Shown one piece after another: positions 41,899 to 50,700 of a stretch of 64,000 nt of DNA. This stretch comes from PALSA-894 sp034669145 (GTDB lineage: Bacteria; Pseudomonadota; Alphaproteobacteria; Rhizobiales; Xanthobacteraceae): assembly GCA_034669145.1 (NCBI GenBank), contig JAXDNY010000281.1, positions 1 through 64,000 of the forward strand. Reading direction: 5' to 3'. The notes under the pieces were generated by a model. That model made no database searches. It worked only from the letters and a program-made list of their open reading frames with translations, and was not told where the DNA came from. Numbering within the stretch: the stretch's first letter is position 1; each line of letters begins with the position of its first letter. Position numbers and translations under genes: made by a program.

Positions 41899-44202
41899 TT
41901 ACAATCGGTTGATGCATTCGCTCATGAATTGGGTCCAGGTCAGGCCTGATGACATCTGCTCACGCCACTCTCCTGTACAATCACGTTGCCGCTGTCGAAC
42001 TTCGGCCGGGCTGAGAGCCCTCGGTTGAGGTGTAGTCGTGTCCTGATCTTCAGCTTGCGGCGCAGCACCCGGCTGCGCTGCCGGTAGCGATACGCTATTT
42101 GGCAGGCCCAACCGAAGGTCGATCGTGCCTGAGGCGACATAGGCGCGGCCGTCCCACTTGTGGATTTGGAATGGTCCCTGAAACTCGAAGCCAGCGCCGT
42201 TGTACCCTTCTATGATATCTTGGACTCCATTCGTTCTGGATTCACGAAATCCAATGCTCAGGCTGTCGAACACTGACCGAAACCCTGAACCGGTGTCCAT
42301 CCAAAGCACGGTCAAACACCCAGCACTTGGGCAACCAACCTGGTCACGCGACGCTACGAGGTAAGCGGGTCTTCCGTCCGATCGAACATTTACTGGCCGC
42401 ACAAATAATCGATTTTCGCTTGGCGCTCCTAGGTCGCCCATCCTTATATCCCACGCTCCTCTTACGAGCTGAACCGTACAGCCGGTCGCCGAAGGGCACC
42501 GTAACGGCGCTGTGCTGAGGTCCGCTAGCAGACGGGGGACCGCGCTTTCGAATGGGCCCCCGATGGCCGGACTCTCGGCAGGTGGAGCGATGGGCTCTGG
42601 CGCCGTTATCGTCAATGACAACTGCGACGCTGATTTCCCATTCAGCGTAGCGAAAGCCGTATACTCCCCTGCGTCCAAACCTCGCCACTCACAGAAGAAG
42701 GTTCCTTCAACGTGTTGGGCGAATATCTCATTGCATTGCCTAACTGTGCCGCCACCCACAAGCTTCGCGCCGAGCTTATCTTGATACGGTTTACCGTTGC
42801 GATATTGAGCATGCATTGCGACAGTCGCGGCCGGCCCAACAAACACGCGAGCGACATCTACTGGATTGCCCTTACCATCCACTGACTTCGCTAGCACGAC
42901 CTTTGAGATTGCAATTTGCGGAACAGGCACCGGGCTCTGTGGAGGCGCTTGCGCAGAGGGCGTGGGTAGTTGCGGAATGCTCTGACGCGAGCCATTGTTG
43001 ATAAAGTACAGGATAAGAAGCACAGCAGCGGCGCCAAAGAGCCATTTTCGACCCGTCTGCCCCGAAGTTTTGGCTCGATAACTAGTAGCTTGTATTACCT
43101 TCGTTGCACTCGCGGTACCGACAGTCCCGCCGGCAATCGGCCTCCCTTGAGTTGAAGCAATGGTCTGTTTGCGCCTTGCTTGAGCGGTACGTTTCTCTAA
43201 TGCGCATAAGCCGCAACCTTTCGAGAAATGGGCATGCTCACCGGGTTTAGTAGAACACTTGACTAAGACCTTGCTTCGGATAAGCGCGTTCAGATGATCT
43301 CGCCATTCAATCGCTGAGGGGCGGTGTCCTTTCGGGTGAAAGGACCGATCGAACAACGCGCGTGTACTCCCCTCCAAATACTCATGTATGCTTGATGGAG
43401 TCGGTTTGATATTCGCGTGCGGCTTTGTGCCGTAAGCATACAGCCCCGCAAATATCCTCTCTTGCAGGGTGCTCGGGTGGGAGCCGTTATCAACGCCTTG
43501 ATAGGGATGAATTCCATTGTTAAGTAACCTGAAAATAATTACGGCAAGAGCGAAACAATCCTGCTCAAGTCCCAGCTGGTCAGGTCTTTTCCCCCGCGCA
43601 TCTGGCGAGATATACTCGTCTGAAAATTGTCGGGCTGGAACACGGGTCGCGCCACCGATACTGAAGCCGTCCGTATCCAGAATCGCGAGGTACCACGCAT
43701 GAGGATAGAAGCGTATATTCATCGGCTTCATATCGATCATGAAATGGCCAAGGGCGTGCAGATCGGCCATCACAGCCGCAAGGTTAGCTGCCAAAAGAAC
43801 CCGGGCTCCGGCGAATTCGGGCAATTGCTTCCGTGCTCGTGAGCTCTTTTGTAGTATATTTTCTAGCTCGGTAGATGCCTGAAAGTCGACCTCCGGCATC
43901 AGGAAGCCTCGGAATTCACCACGTCCATCTATAATCTTTGCCGTCGGCCAAGCGATTTGCACATACTCGCGCGAATTATAACGAAAATTAGGAAGGTTGG
44001 GAGGGGTCGCTAGCATCGCCGCGACCTTAGCCCTATATTCGTCGAGGTCCTTCGGATTCTTATAGAGCTTTGCAACGAGCCCCGCTTGGCCAATTACTTT
44101 ATGAATTGTCCCGGCCGCGCCCTGGGCAATGACGTTGCCAAGACGTACGGGGCGTCGCACGGTTGATGCGTCATCGACGAAGTATGTCGGTGATTTTGTC
44201 AT
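41899..44202 (-). CDS. TerY-P-type kinase 2 with membrane span and distinct C-terminal domain
   Basis: 767 residues. Kinase-like module about 20-310: glycine loop IAQGAAGTIH, Lys45 in VAKLYK, catalytic-loop equivalent HFMIDMKPMNIRFY (about 153-166) and LDTDGF in place of DFG. A Cx8HxHFxxGCGLCxLE zinc-like motif is at about 316-337. One membrane helix lies at about 386-402, then a periplasmic-like part with several Cys and ending in a DUF-like RQRDCTGEWREQM segment. It overlaps kinase 1 by 4 bp. It would relay an outside signal to a phosphorylation step opposed by the PP2C enzyme. Confidence 0.8.
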   Translation of the reverse strand: MTKSPTYFVDDASTVRRPVRLGNVIAQGAAGTIHKVIGQAGLVAKLYKNPKDLDEYRAKVAAMLATPPNLPNFRYNSREYVQIAWPTAKIIDGRGEFRGFLMPEVDFQASTELENILQKSSRARKQLPEFAGARVLLAANLAAVMADLHALGHFMIDMKPMNIRFYPHAWYLAILDTDGFSIGGATRVPARQFSDEYISPDARGKRPDQLGLEQDCFALAVIIFRLLNNGIHPYQGVDNGSHPSTLQERIFAGLYAYGTKPHANIKPTPSSIHEYLEGSTRALFDRSFHPKGHRPSAIEWRDHLNALIRSKVLVKCSTKPGEHAHFSKGCGLCALEKRTAQARRKQTIASTQGRPIAGGTVGTASATKVIQATSYRAKTSGQTGRKWLFGAAAVLLILYFINNGSRQSIPQLPTPSAQAPPQSPVPVPQIAISKVVLAKSVDGKGNPVDVARVFVGPAATVAMHAQYRNGKPYQDKLGAKLVGGGTVRQCNEIFAQHVEGTFFCEWRGLDAGEYTAFATLNGKSASQLSLTITAPEPIAPPAESPAIGGPFESAVPRLLADLSTAPLRCPSATGCTVQLVRGAWDIRMGDLGAPSENRLFVRPVNVRSDGRPAYLVASRDQVGCPSAGCLTVLWMDTGSGFRSVFDSLSIGFRESRTNGVQDIIEGYNGAGFEFQGPFQIHKWDGRAYVASGTIDLRLGLPNSVSLPAAQPGAAPQAEDQDTTTPQPRALSPAEVRQRQRDCTGEWREQMSSGLTWTQFMSECINRL

Positions 44203-46754
44203 CGTAGGGAAAGCCGATTACCCTGCTCGCCCGAAACGTAACCCGCTTTGACTAAGTGCTTGCGAAGCGCGTCAGGGAAGGAAAGCGTCCGCTTCTTGTC
44301 CTGCGGGCATTTATATATTGGAACATTAATAAGGCACTCTGCCAAGTCCCAATCTGATCGACGATCGTAAGATGCAAGCATCTTGCGCCAAGCTTCGTCG
44401 ATCTCACCCACCAAACTTTTGGCGGCTACCCAACCTCCGAGATAGCCATTTGGTTCAGCTGATGCGTTTGGTTCAGCCCGGCTCTCCATCGCCTTTAGTT
44501 CGCTTCGGAGATAACCGAGATACCTGCGATCGCGGGTCACATTTACTAATCGCGTGCCCTCAAGTCTCCAAATTTGAGTCGGAGCAAAAGACCCTGCGTA
44601 CGAAGAAAATGCGTACAAGAAGCTATTATCGACGTTTACTAGCGTGTTGATTCCATCTCCATCGAAATCAAGCAGCGCGTATCCACCATCCCCATCAAGT
44701 GTCTCTGCATTTAGGACCCGCCATTGCCCGGATGAGTCGGTAGTAACAATCTTCGTAGCCGTACAGCAATGAGCGCCACCCGTATAGTAAGAAAAAATCG
44801 CTTGGGGGAGGTTTGTCGACGCACTGAGGCGCGTCAAGATTAAACTGACATCTGGATCGTCGCGACCATCATCGTCGTCAATGCTTACCGAAAATGCTGA
44901 TCTTCCATCCTGCCGAAAGGTTGCGACGGCGATTCTCGCATTTACACGTTTTGTGGGTTGACTATCGATTGATATAGAAATGCCGTTGTAATTGATCGCT
45001 GCGCGGTTCTTTCCATCGTAACTAAGTTCAGCCAAAATAGGCCCCGGCTTTGGTGGTTGAGACTCCCGCTTCTGTCGAGCCTCGCGCCCTTCTGTCTCCA
45101 AACGGGCCATGCTCGCTCGGAGTTCTGTTGCGACGCTTTGTGGCACGCCCTTTGATATGAGGTGGCCAAATTCTAACTCCCCGCCGTCCATGCCGAGGAC
45201 CGCCCATTCGCTAGTTCCGGGGGTGTACTTCAGCAGCGTCTGGCCGCCGAAGTCGGACGTCGGATCTGTCCAGTTTTGGAGCGCATAGTCTCTAACAATT
45301 ACGCCATCGTGGAGAATAAGTCTTTCGCCTTGGCGGCGTCGTAGGGTCGCTCCAACAGCTTCTTTCGTCCGATTTGCCGTGCCGTCCGCCCCGACCGGGC
45401 TTTGGAAAGGTAACGTGGTTGCCTTGGACGGTGGCACCGGTTGTGGCGGTGGCCTAACCGATTGTTGTGAGACAAGCGCATAACCGCCTGCGAGCGCGAA
45501 CGCGATTACAACTGCAGCTGCTGTCGGTATAAATGATTGCCGGGGACTATTCGGGGCCGGAGTCGGTACCAGTCGCTGGGGCGCGTTCGCGCCCGAGAAC
45601 GGCGCTAATCGCCGGGGCGAGAGCGTGGTCGGCGTCGGCGCCGAGGCGACTGATGCCGTTGCCAAGGTATTTAGAACGGTGCCTGGCGACTGGACCGTTA
45701 CAGGCGGGGCGATGCGAATGACAGTTCGCCGCTGTCCCGCAGCCACCAGTCGATTCTCTAAGGCGCAAAGCCCACAGCCATTAGAAAAGTGAGCATGATC
45801 TTTCGGGTCGCGCGCACACATTACCAGAGTACGGTTAGTTATAAGCGAGTTTAGATGATTTCTCCACTCGGACGCTTTTGGCCGAGGGCCCGTCTGTTGA
45901 AAACTACGATCGAAAAGCGCTCTCGTCTCATCTTCGAAATATTCATGTAGACTGGACGGGGCCGGTCCTACTCCTTTGTGACCTGTAAAGCTGTATGCGT
46001 ACAAACCAGCAAAGATGCGTTCTTGGAGCGTGGACGGATAGTTCCCCAAGTCAATTCCTTGGTACGGATGAATTCCATTGTTCAGCAAACGGAAGATTAT
46101 CACCGCTAGTGCGAAAAGGTCTTGCTCTTGGCCCAGCTGCTCCGGGCTCAAACCGCGAGCCTCTGGTGCGATATATTCGTCGGAAAACTGCTGCGCGGGC
46201 AGCCGACGCAAACCGTTTATATTGAAACCGTCTGTGTCGAGTATGGCCATATACCAAGCGCCCGGGTAGAAGCGCATATTCATCGGCTTCATATCGATCA
46301 TATAGTGACCGAGAATGTGCAGCTCTGCCATAAGCGCTGCAAGGTTTGCTGCCAATAGGACCCGAGCTCCATAGAATTCCGGCAGCTGCTTACGGCGTCG
46401 GGCACTTCGCTGGAGGATGTTTTCCAACTCTGTAGAAGCCTGAAAATCGACGGTTGGCATTAGAAAGCCGAGAAACGCGCTTCGTTCATCCACCACGGCA
46501 GCGTTCGGCCAAGCAATTTGAACGTAAGTTCGCCCCCTAAATTGAAATGCTGGCAGGCGCGGCGCCGTACCCAGCATCGCGAAAATTTTTTCCCGATATT
46601 CGGGAAGGGTGGCGCGGTCCTTATATATCTTGGCTACAATTCCCGGCTCGCCCAGGACAGGATGAATTGTCCCCACTGCCCCCTGTGCTATCACGGTGCC
46701 AAGCTCGATTTCTCGTCTTGCGAGCGCGCCACCTTCAGTAAAAAATCTAGGCAT
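44199..46754 (-). CDS. TerY-P-type kinase 1 with membrane span and VCBS-like C-terminal domain
   Basis: 851 residues. The catalytic module is close to that of kinase 2: IAQGAVGTIH, Lys42 in VAKIYK, IDMKPMNMRFY (about 153-163), LDTDGF. The same Cys-His motif HAHFSNGCGLCALE is at about 320-333. Membrane helix about 408-428. The outer part differs: Asp/Gly-rich repeats (VSIDDDDGRDDPDVS, then TGGAHCCT and LDFDGDGINTLVN) resemble FG-GAP/VCBS propeller-type folds. It overlaps the PP2C gene by 8 bp. Two kinases in tandem are unusual for this system type. Confidence 0.8.
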   Translation of the reverse strand: MPRFFTEGGALARREIELGTVIAQGAVGTIHPVLGEPGIVAKIYKDRATLPEYREKIFAMLGTAPRLPAFQFRGRTYVQIAWPNAAVVDERSAFLGFLMPTVDFQASTELENILQRSARRRKQLPEFYGARVLLAANLAALMAELHILGHYMIDMKPMNMRFYPGAWYMAILDTDGFNINGLRRLPAQQFSDEYIAPEARGLSPEQLGQEQDLFALAVIIFRLLNNGIHPYQGIDLGNYPSTLQERIFAGLYAYSFTGHKGVGPAPSSLHEYFEDETRALFDRSFQQTGPRPKASEWRNHLNSLITNRTLVMCARDPKDHAHFSNGCGLCALENRLVAAGQRRTVIRIAPPVTVQSPGTVLNTLATASVASAPTPTTLSPRRLAPFSGANAPQRLVPTPAPNSPRQSFIPTAAAVVIAFALAGGYALVSQQSVRPPPQPVPPSKATTLPFQSPVGADGTANRTKEAVGATLRRRQGERLILHDGVIVRDYALQNWTDPTSDFGGQTLLKYTPGTSEWAVLGMDGGELEFGHLISKGVPQSVATELRASMARLETEGREARQKRESQPPKPGPILAELSYDGKNRAAINYNGISISIDSQPTKRVNARIAVATFRQDGRSAFSVSIDDDDGRDDPDVSLILTRLSASTNLPQAIFSYYTGGAHCCTATKIVTTDSSGQWRVLNAETLDGDGGYALLDFDGDGINTLVNVDNSFLYAFSSYAGSFAPTQIWRLEGTRLVNVTRDRRYLGYLRSELKAMESRAEPNASAEPNGYLGGWVAAKSLVGEIDEAWRKMLASYDRRSDWDLAECLINVPIYKCPQDKKRTLSFPDALRKHLVKAGYVSGEQGNRLSLR

Positions 46755-47514
46755 TGGCGGCGCACCTAAGTGCCCATAACAAAGTCTTATCGTCCCCGGT
46801 GACCCGCCTCAGCGCGTCCTTCTGCAGAGTGGCGCTTAGAGCCTCCTCCCCTTCTTCGCGACTGCGAGTCGCTAGGTATCTTGAAAGCGGTTCAAAGAAA
46901 GGCGCATAGGGCCCGGTTGAACGCGGGGCCAACGCGAAAGGAGTGACGCCATCACTCATGAGGAAGATGAGATCGCAGTCCTCGTCTATGGGGGTTAGTC
47001 GAAGGTGTTGATCCCAATGCGGTTGCGTGAAGAAATATGTTTCGTTCGCGTATTCGCCGTTCTCAGGAAGTGACAGTATGCTCCGAGACAAGTCGGCGAT
47101 GTGGGTTGCGCACGCGGCACCGTCGCCTATGTGGAAGAAATAACCGCCCTTGGGACCGGCTATGACGCCCACCAATGTCGCGTGAAAGTCCGACAGCGTC
47201 GTGGCCTCGGACAGCTGCGACAATTCGCTACGAACTCGCTCCACAGCATCGAAGATCCACTGCCGAGCCTCGTTTTCGTGCGGCGCCGAGTGACTGTTAA
47301 TCTGACAGACTACGTGCGAAACAATTCCTTGGCAGATCGCTTTCGCACCTTCTGCTGATCGCAAGGCAGAGCCCGCCCCATCAGAGACAGCGCCCACCAG
47401 CCATCCAGTCTCGGTCGTCGAGACTTGATGGAAATCTTGACAAGGGGTGCCCTCTGCTAGGTGAGAAAAACCAGCTATAGACACTCCGACTATCTTCCAA
47501 TCGATTGCGGGCAT
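46747..47514 (-). CDS. PP2C-type protein phosphatase
   Basis: From ATG 47514, 255 residues (a TTG seven codons upstream is the alternative). Metal-binding motifs: CQDFH, SDGAGSALRS, HIGDGA, FLMSDGV and GDDKTLL. It removes phosphate from Ser/Thr in the cytoplasm and here opposes the two kinases. It sits between the vWA gene (31-bp gap) and kinase 1. Confidence 0.9.
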   Translation of the reverse strand: MPAIDWKIVGVSIAGFSHLAEGTPCQDFHQVSTTETGWLVGAVSDGAGSALRSAEGAKAICQGIVSHVVCQINSHSAPHENEARQWIFDAVERVRSELSQLSEATTLSDFHATLVGVIAGPKGGYFFHIGDGAACATHIADLSRSILSLPENGEYANETYFFTQPHWDQHLRLTPIDEDCDLIFLMSDGVTPFALAPRSTGPYAPFFEPLSRYLATRSREEGEEALSATLQKDALRRVTGDDKTLLWALRCAANA

Positions 47515-47545
47515 ATCCGGCCTGCGCTTCTCCAAGGCAGATAAA

Positions 47546-48223
47546 TCAGGCCGAAACTTGCATCCAATCGGACGGCGGCGGCAGCTGCACGTTTGTGCCT
47601 TGGGCAGCCTTCGACGCGCTGCTCGTGCTCCGGCTAAGCCACAGAAAGAGTTCTTTGAACTTCAATCCTTGGAGCTTAACCGGTTGACGCGATGAAAACC
47701 GCGCAAGCTTGCCAAGATCAACATCCCCGCCCGCGCCGATGCCGAAGAAGATAAGTTTTCCCGCCTGTTCTGCCGATCTGCTCTGATCAGCCGCCTGCTC
47801 CCAATCGTCGTCAGTCGGCTGTCCGTCAGTTATCAGAAATACCCACGGACGATTGTAAGCAATTCCATTTGCGCGATAACGAGCCTTTTGCTCCTCAAGT
47901 TTAACCAAGGCCAAGCGTACCGCTTCTCCCATGGGAGTTAGTCCGTTGGCGGTTACATGGGGTGCGGAGAAGGACATAGCGTCTGTCCAGTCGCACAGAA
48001 CCTCAACGTCCCTATCCCCGCTGAACTTAATTACTAAGAGCTGGACGCGCTGACTTGCTATGTCGTCTTTCTTCAGTTCATCTTCTAAGACTTTCAACCC
48101 AGCATTCAACTCATCGATAGGCTGCCCGGACATCGAGCCCGAACCATCAATCAAGAGCACGCAGGGCAGACGTTGGCTTGTATTGTCCGTCAGCGTCAAA
48201 TCAGGAATATCTATATTACTCAT
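47546..48223 (-). CDS. terY: vWA-domain TerY-like protein
   Basis: From ATG 48223, 225 residues, nearly all a von Willebrand A domain. The MIDAS is complete: DGSGSM (Asp26, Ser28, Ser30), Thr in NGLTPMGEA and Asp in FLITDGQPTDDD. Together with PP2C and kinase genes it forms the TerY-P triad, a stress/defence signalling set related to tellurite-resistance proteins. No other ter genes are in the window. Confidence 0.88.
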   Translation of the reverse strand: MSNIDIPDLTLTDNTSQRLPCVLLIDGSGSMSGQPIDELNAGLKVLEDELKKDDIASQRVQLLVIKFSGDRDVEVLCDWTDAMSFSAPHVTANGLTPMGEAVRLALVKLEEQKARYRANGIAYNRPWVFLITDGQPTDDDWEQAADQSRSAEQAGKLIFFGIGAGGDVDLGKLARFSSRQPVKLQGLKFKELFLWLSRSTSSASKAAQGTNVQLPPPSDWMQVSA

Positions 48224-48227
48224 AGAG

Positions 48228-48500
48228 TTACACCCCGCTATCATGCCGCCAGCACGGAAGGTAACCGACTTCAACGGTAAATAGCAATCGCCCTTCTTCA
48301 CCTTTCGTTAATGGATGTCCGGTGAAGGCGAAGTCGTTCTCCGAACACAGCACTTGCTTCATGACATCGGTGAACAGCAGCTCGTCTATCATCCCCTCCA
48401 CTTCTTCCTCGACGCCTTTCACGCTGCTCTCAACGGTGAGCTGGTCGAGGCGCTTGGCGTCCACGAAGGCATGGGCCAGTGCACGGGTGCCCGGTGTCAT
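48228..48500 (-). CDS. leader ORF of the TerY-P operon (90 aa)
   Basis: ATG 48500 with AGGCGGT close upstream. The product has an acidic helical middle (VKGVEEEVEGMIDELLFTD) and ends in LLFTVEVGYLPCWRHDSGV. It stops 4 bp before the terY start. Composition and operon spacing support a real gene. It may also be the tail of a longer gene cut by the junction upstream. No family recognised. Confidence 0.5.
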   Translation of the reverse strand: MTPGTRALAHAFVDAKRLDQLTVESSVKGVEEEVEGMIDELLFTDVMKQVLCSENDFAFTGHPLTKGEEGRLLFTVEVGYLPCWRHDSGV

Positions 48501-48629
48501 ACCGCCTGTGGGTTGACGCTGGGCTGCGCCTGCCACACTGAGGAGAGCGACGCAGCGCCGGCTATCGGCACGGTGTTGCACTGCCCATGATCGAAGGCAC
48601 TTACAGCCTCTCCACACACTCCGAAGCTG

Positions 48630-48812
48630 CCGATCTGCTTCCTTCCTGGCTGGCGGTCCTTGCGGGCCTCCGCGAGGCTCATGGCGGGTAGCGGCCGAGC
48701 GTGATGCGTTGGCGATCGCTCCCCTTGGTGATGACCCATGCTTTGCGGTTCTTGCCGATACGGATACCGAATCCGCGCGCATCAGAGAACCGAACCACGC
48801 ACGCCGCGATTG
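48630..48812 (-). pseudogene. tyrosine integrase N-terminal remnant (DUF4102-type)
   Basis: Minus-strand frames give VVRFSDARGFGIRIGKNRKA and RITLGRYPP, followed after a one-base shift by MSLAEARKDRQ. This is the arm-binding start of phage P4-type integrases, FxD..GFGIRI...LGRYPxxSLAEAR. The catalytic domain is absent. It marks a former insertion boundary between the TerY-P operon and the hydrolase cluster. Confidence 0.6.
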
Positions 48813-48997
48813 GAGAAAAAGGCGGCTTCGGGCGCGTTCGTAGTCTCCGGTCGCCATTCTCTTGGTTCGGTTCTTGCTCGAATGCCGCGCATCGGCGCGG
48901 AAAACGCGCCTTTGCAGACGAGACATCGAGATGCGACAGGAATATATGACTAGCTGGCGGAGGAAGCAGTCAGCTGCGAACCGGTCTCGGCGGTGAG

Positions 48998-49170
48998 ATT
49001 CCCTGCTAACAGGGAAAAGAACAGGGAATCTGCTCGAATTCGACCCCTTTGGCCTCCTGTCGATGCTAGTTGCGCCCGCCAACCGGGCTCTTCTAACTTG
49101 AATTCCCTACAAAGACGAACAGGGAATTTCGGCAGCGATAGCAGGGAACGGACTCGCGGGATCAGGGATG
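48998..49170. repeat. cluster of TTCCCTG / CAGGGAA motifs
   Basis: Within about 170 bp there are CAGGGAA or TTCCCTG copies at 48999, 49010, 49022, 49103 (TTCCCTA), 49119, 49142 and a CAGGGAT at 49163. TTCCCTG-CTAA-CAGGGAA at 48999-49016 is a perfect small hairpin, and 49102-49128 forms a second, wider one. The stretch 48501-49247 holds no intact gene apart from this cluster and the integrase remnant. Confidence 0.6.
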
Positions 49171-49247
49171 GCAGGAAAGCTGGAAAGTGGAAAGCGTTGC
49201 CGCCCTGCCGATGAAGAGCGCGCGGCTCCAAGGCTCTGGCGGCAAGG

Positions 49248-50609
49248 TCAAACCGGCGGCGCCGGTGTCACCTCGCCGAGGACGCGCTTGAGCATCTCGG
49301 CGGTCGCCAGGTCGAGGCGTCCGACCTTGCCGCTGGGGGTCTGGCGCGTGCCGCTGAACATGTGCTGCTTGAACATCTTGAGCGCTGCCTCGGTCTGGGT
49401 ACCGAAGCCTCCGTCGACCGCGCCGCAGAAGTAGCCAATCTTGGTCAGATTGCGTTGCAGCTCGGCGACCGCCTCGGTGACCCCGTTCAGAACCTCGCCG
49501 CCATAGCGATGCGCGGCGTCGCTGTCGCCGCTGCGGATCGCCCCTAGGGGCCGGAGCTGAAAATATCCGCCGAACATGTCTGCGGCGACTGTGCCCGGCG
49601 CAATCTGCAGGCTGAGGCCGAGCTCTTCGATCCGCGTCCATGTGAAAGTGAATCCCGGGTCGCTCGACTTGCGCCCCAGACGCTTCGGACTCGGCGGGTC
49701 GCATGGTTTCGGCGACGTTGGCTCGCAGATGCCGATGTCGCTGTGCCCGACGACGCGGCCGGCCGGCACCTGTGGAAACGCAAGGTGCAGCTTCTTGACC
49801 AGAGCGACGACTGCATCGATCTGCGGGACCGGATAGTCGCCGGACTCGTGGCTCATCTCGATGCCGATCGACGTGCCGTTCATGGCGTCGCGGCCCTGCC
49901 AATGGCTGTAGCCGGCGTGCGCCGCGACTTGGTCCTCCATGACCAGCTTGTACACGTCGCCATTGGGCGCGACGAGATAGTGGATGGAGACCTGGTTTCC
50001 GTACAGAAACCAGTTGAGGTCGCCCCCCAGTTTACCGGCGGTGTGGTGGATGACAATCATATCGATCGCGCCCGGCCGGTTGCTTGCGATCGGCGCCTTA
50101 AGCCATGCCGGCTGGAGCTTGACGCGCAGCGTGTTGCCGCTGACAACCAGTTCCTCGGCAGGCGATGCCGCAACGATTGCACCGTTCTGGACCGTTACGC
50201 GGCCCTGGAGAGAGCGCCAGACCCGTTTCTTCGACGGATCCGGCGGAAAGTTCGGTCCCATCTCCGCGTCCAAGGTATCAGGTGCGCGAAACACGGCTTC
50301 GTGCTCGCCGTCCGCGACGCCGGAGAGATCAATCCTGGCGTTGCCGCTTGCATTGGTCGTCGCCACGGCGGTCCCGATACTGATGCTGCAGTCGGGGACG
50401 CCTTCTGAAGGCAACGGGCGGGTGATGACCGTGACCCGCTGCGCGACGGCAAGTTCGAAAGCCGCCCCGCCCCCAGGCGCCGCGTCGTCCGGTTCGGGGA
50501 AGTCCGGTGTGCTTCGGGCCGGATTGGGATTTGCCAGGATCTCGTGTTCGTCGCGTTCGTCCTCGTCGCGATACGCTTCAACGTCGCCATCGGAATCGTG
50601 CGTACCCAT
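49248..50609 (-). CDS. N-acetylmuramoyl-L-alanine amidase with peptidoglycan-binding domain
   Basis: From ATG 50609, 453 residues without a signal peptide. An acidic N-terminus (1-50) and a beta-rich middle (about 55-160) precede an Amidase_2 domain starting IVIHHTAGKLGG (zinc His 188-189) with later HYLVAPNGDVY, a conserved SHWQGRDAMNGTSIGIEM core, and a PG_binding_1 repeat (about 385-450; GYFCGAVDGGFGTQTEAALK). It would cleave the peptide from glycan strands. It heads the right-hand hydrolase cluster's minus-strand part. Confidence 0.88.
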   Translation of the reverse strand: MGTHDSDGDVEAYRDEDERDEHEILANPNPARSTPDFPEPDDAAPGGGAAFELAVAQRVTVITRPLPSEGVPDCSISIGTAVATTNASGNARIDLSGVADGEHEAVFRAPDTLDAEMGPNFPPDPSKKRVWRSLQGRVTVQNGAIVAASPAEELVVSGNTLRVKLQPAWLKAPIASNRPGAIDMIVIHHTAGKLGGDLNWFLYGNQVSIHYLVAPNGDVYKLVMEDQVAAHAGYSHWQGRDAMNGTSIGIEMSHESGDYPVPQIDAVVALVKKLHLAFPQVPAGRVVGHSDIGICEPTSPKPCDPPSPKRLGRKSSDPGFTFTWTRIEELGLSLQIAPGTVAADMFGGYFQLRPLGAIRSGDSDAAHRYGGEVLNGVTEAVAELQRNLTKIGYFCGAVDGGFGTQTEAALKMFKQHMFSGTRQTPSGKVGRLDLATAEMLKRVLGEVTPAPPV

Positions 50610-50700
50610 AATCCATCTTCCCAAATGAGTGTTTCTGATCTCTGTGGTCTGTGCCTTTGGTGCCTTCAAAGCAGGCCAGGCTTGAGCCCCTGCCTCGCCG

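Noticed and set aside
48497..48739. 80-codon minus-strand frame starting MGHHQGER
   Set aside because: Its useful part is the integrase remnant in shifting frames; the whole frame is not a gene.
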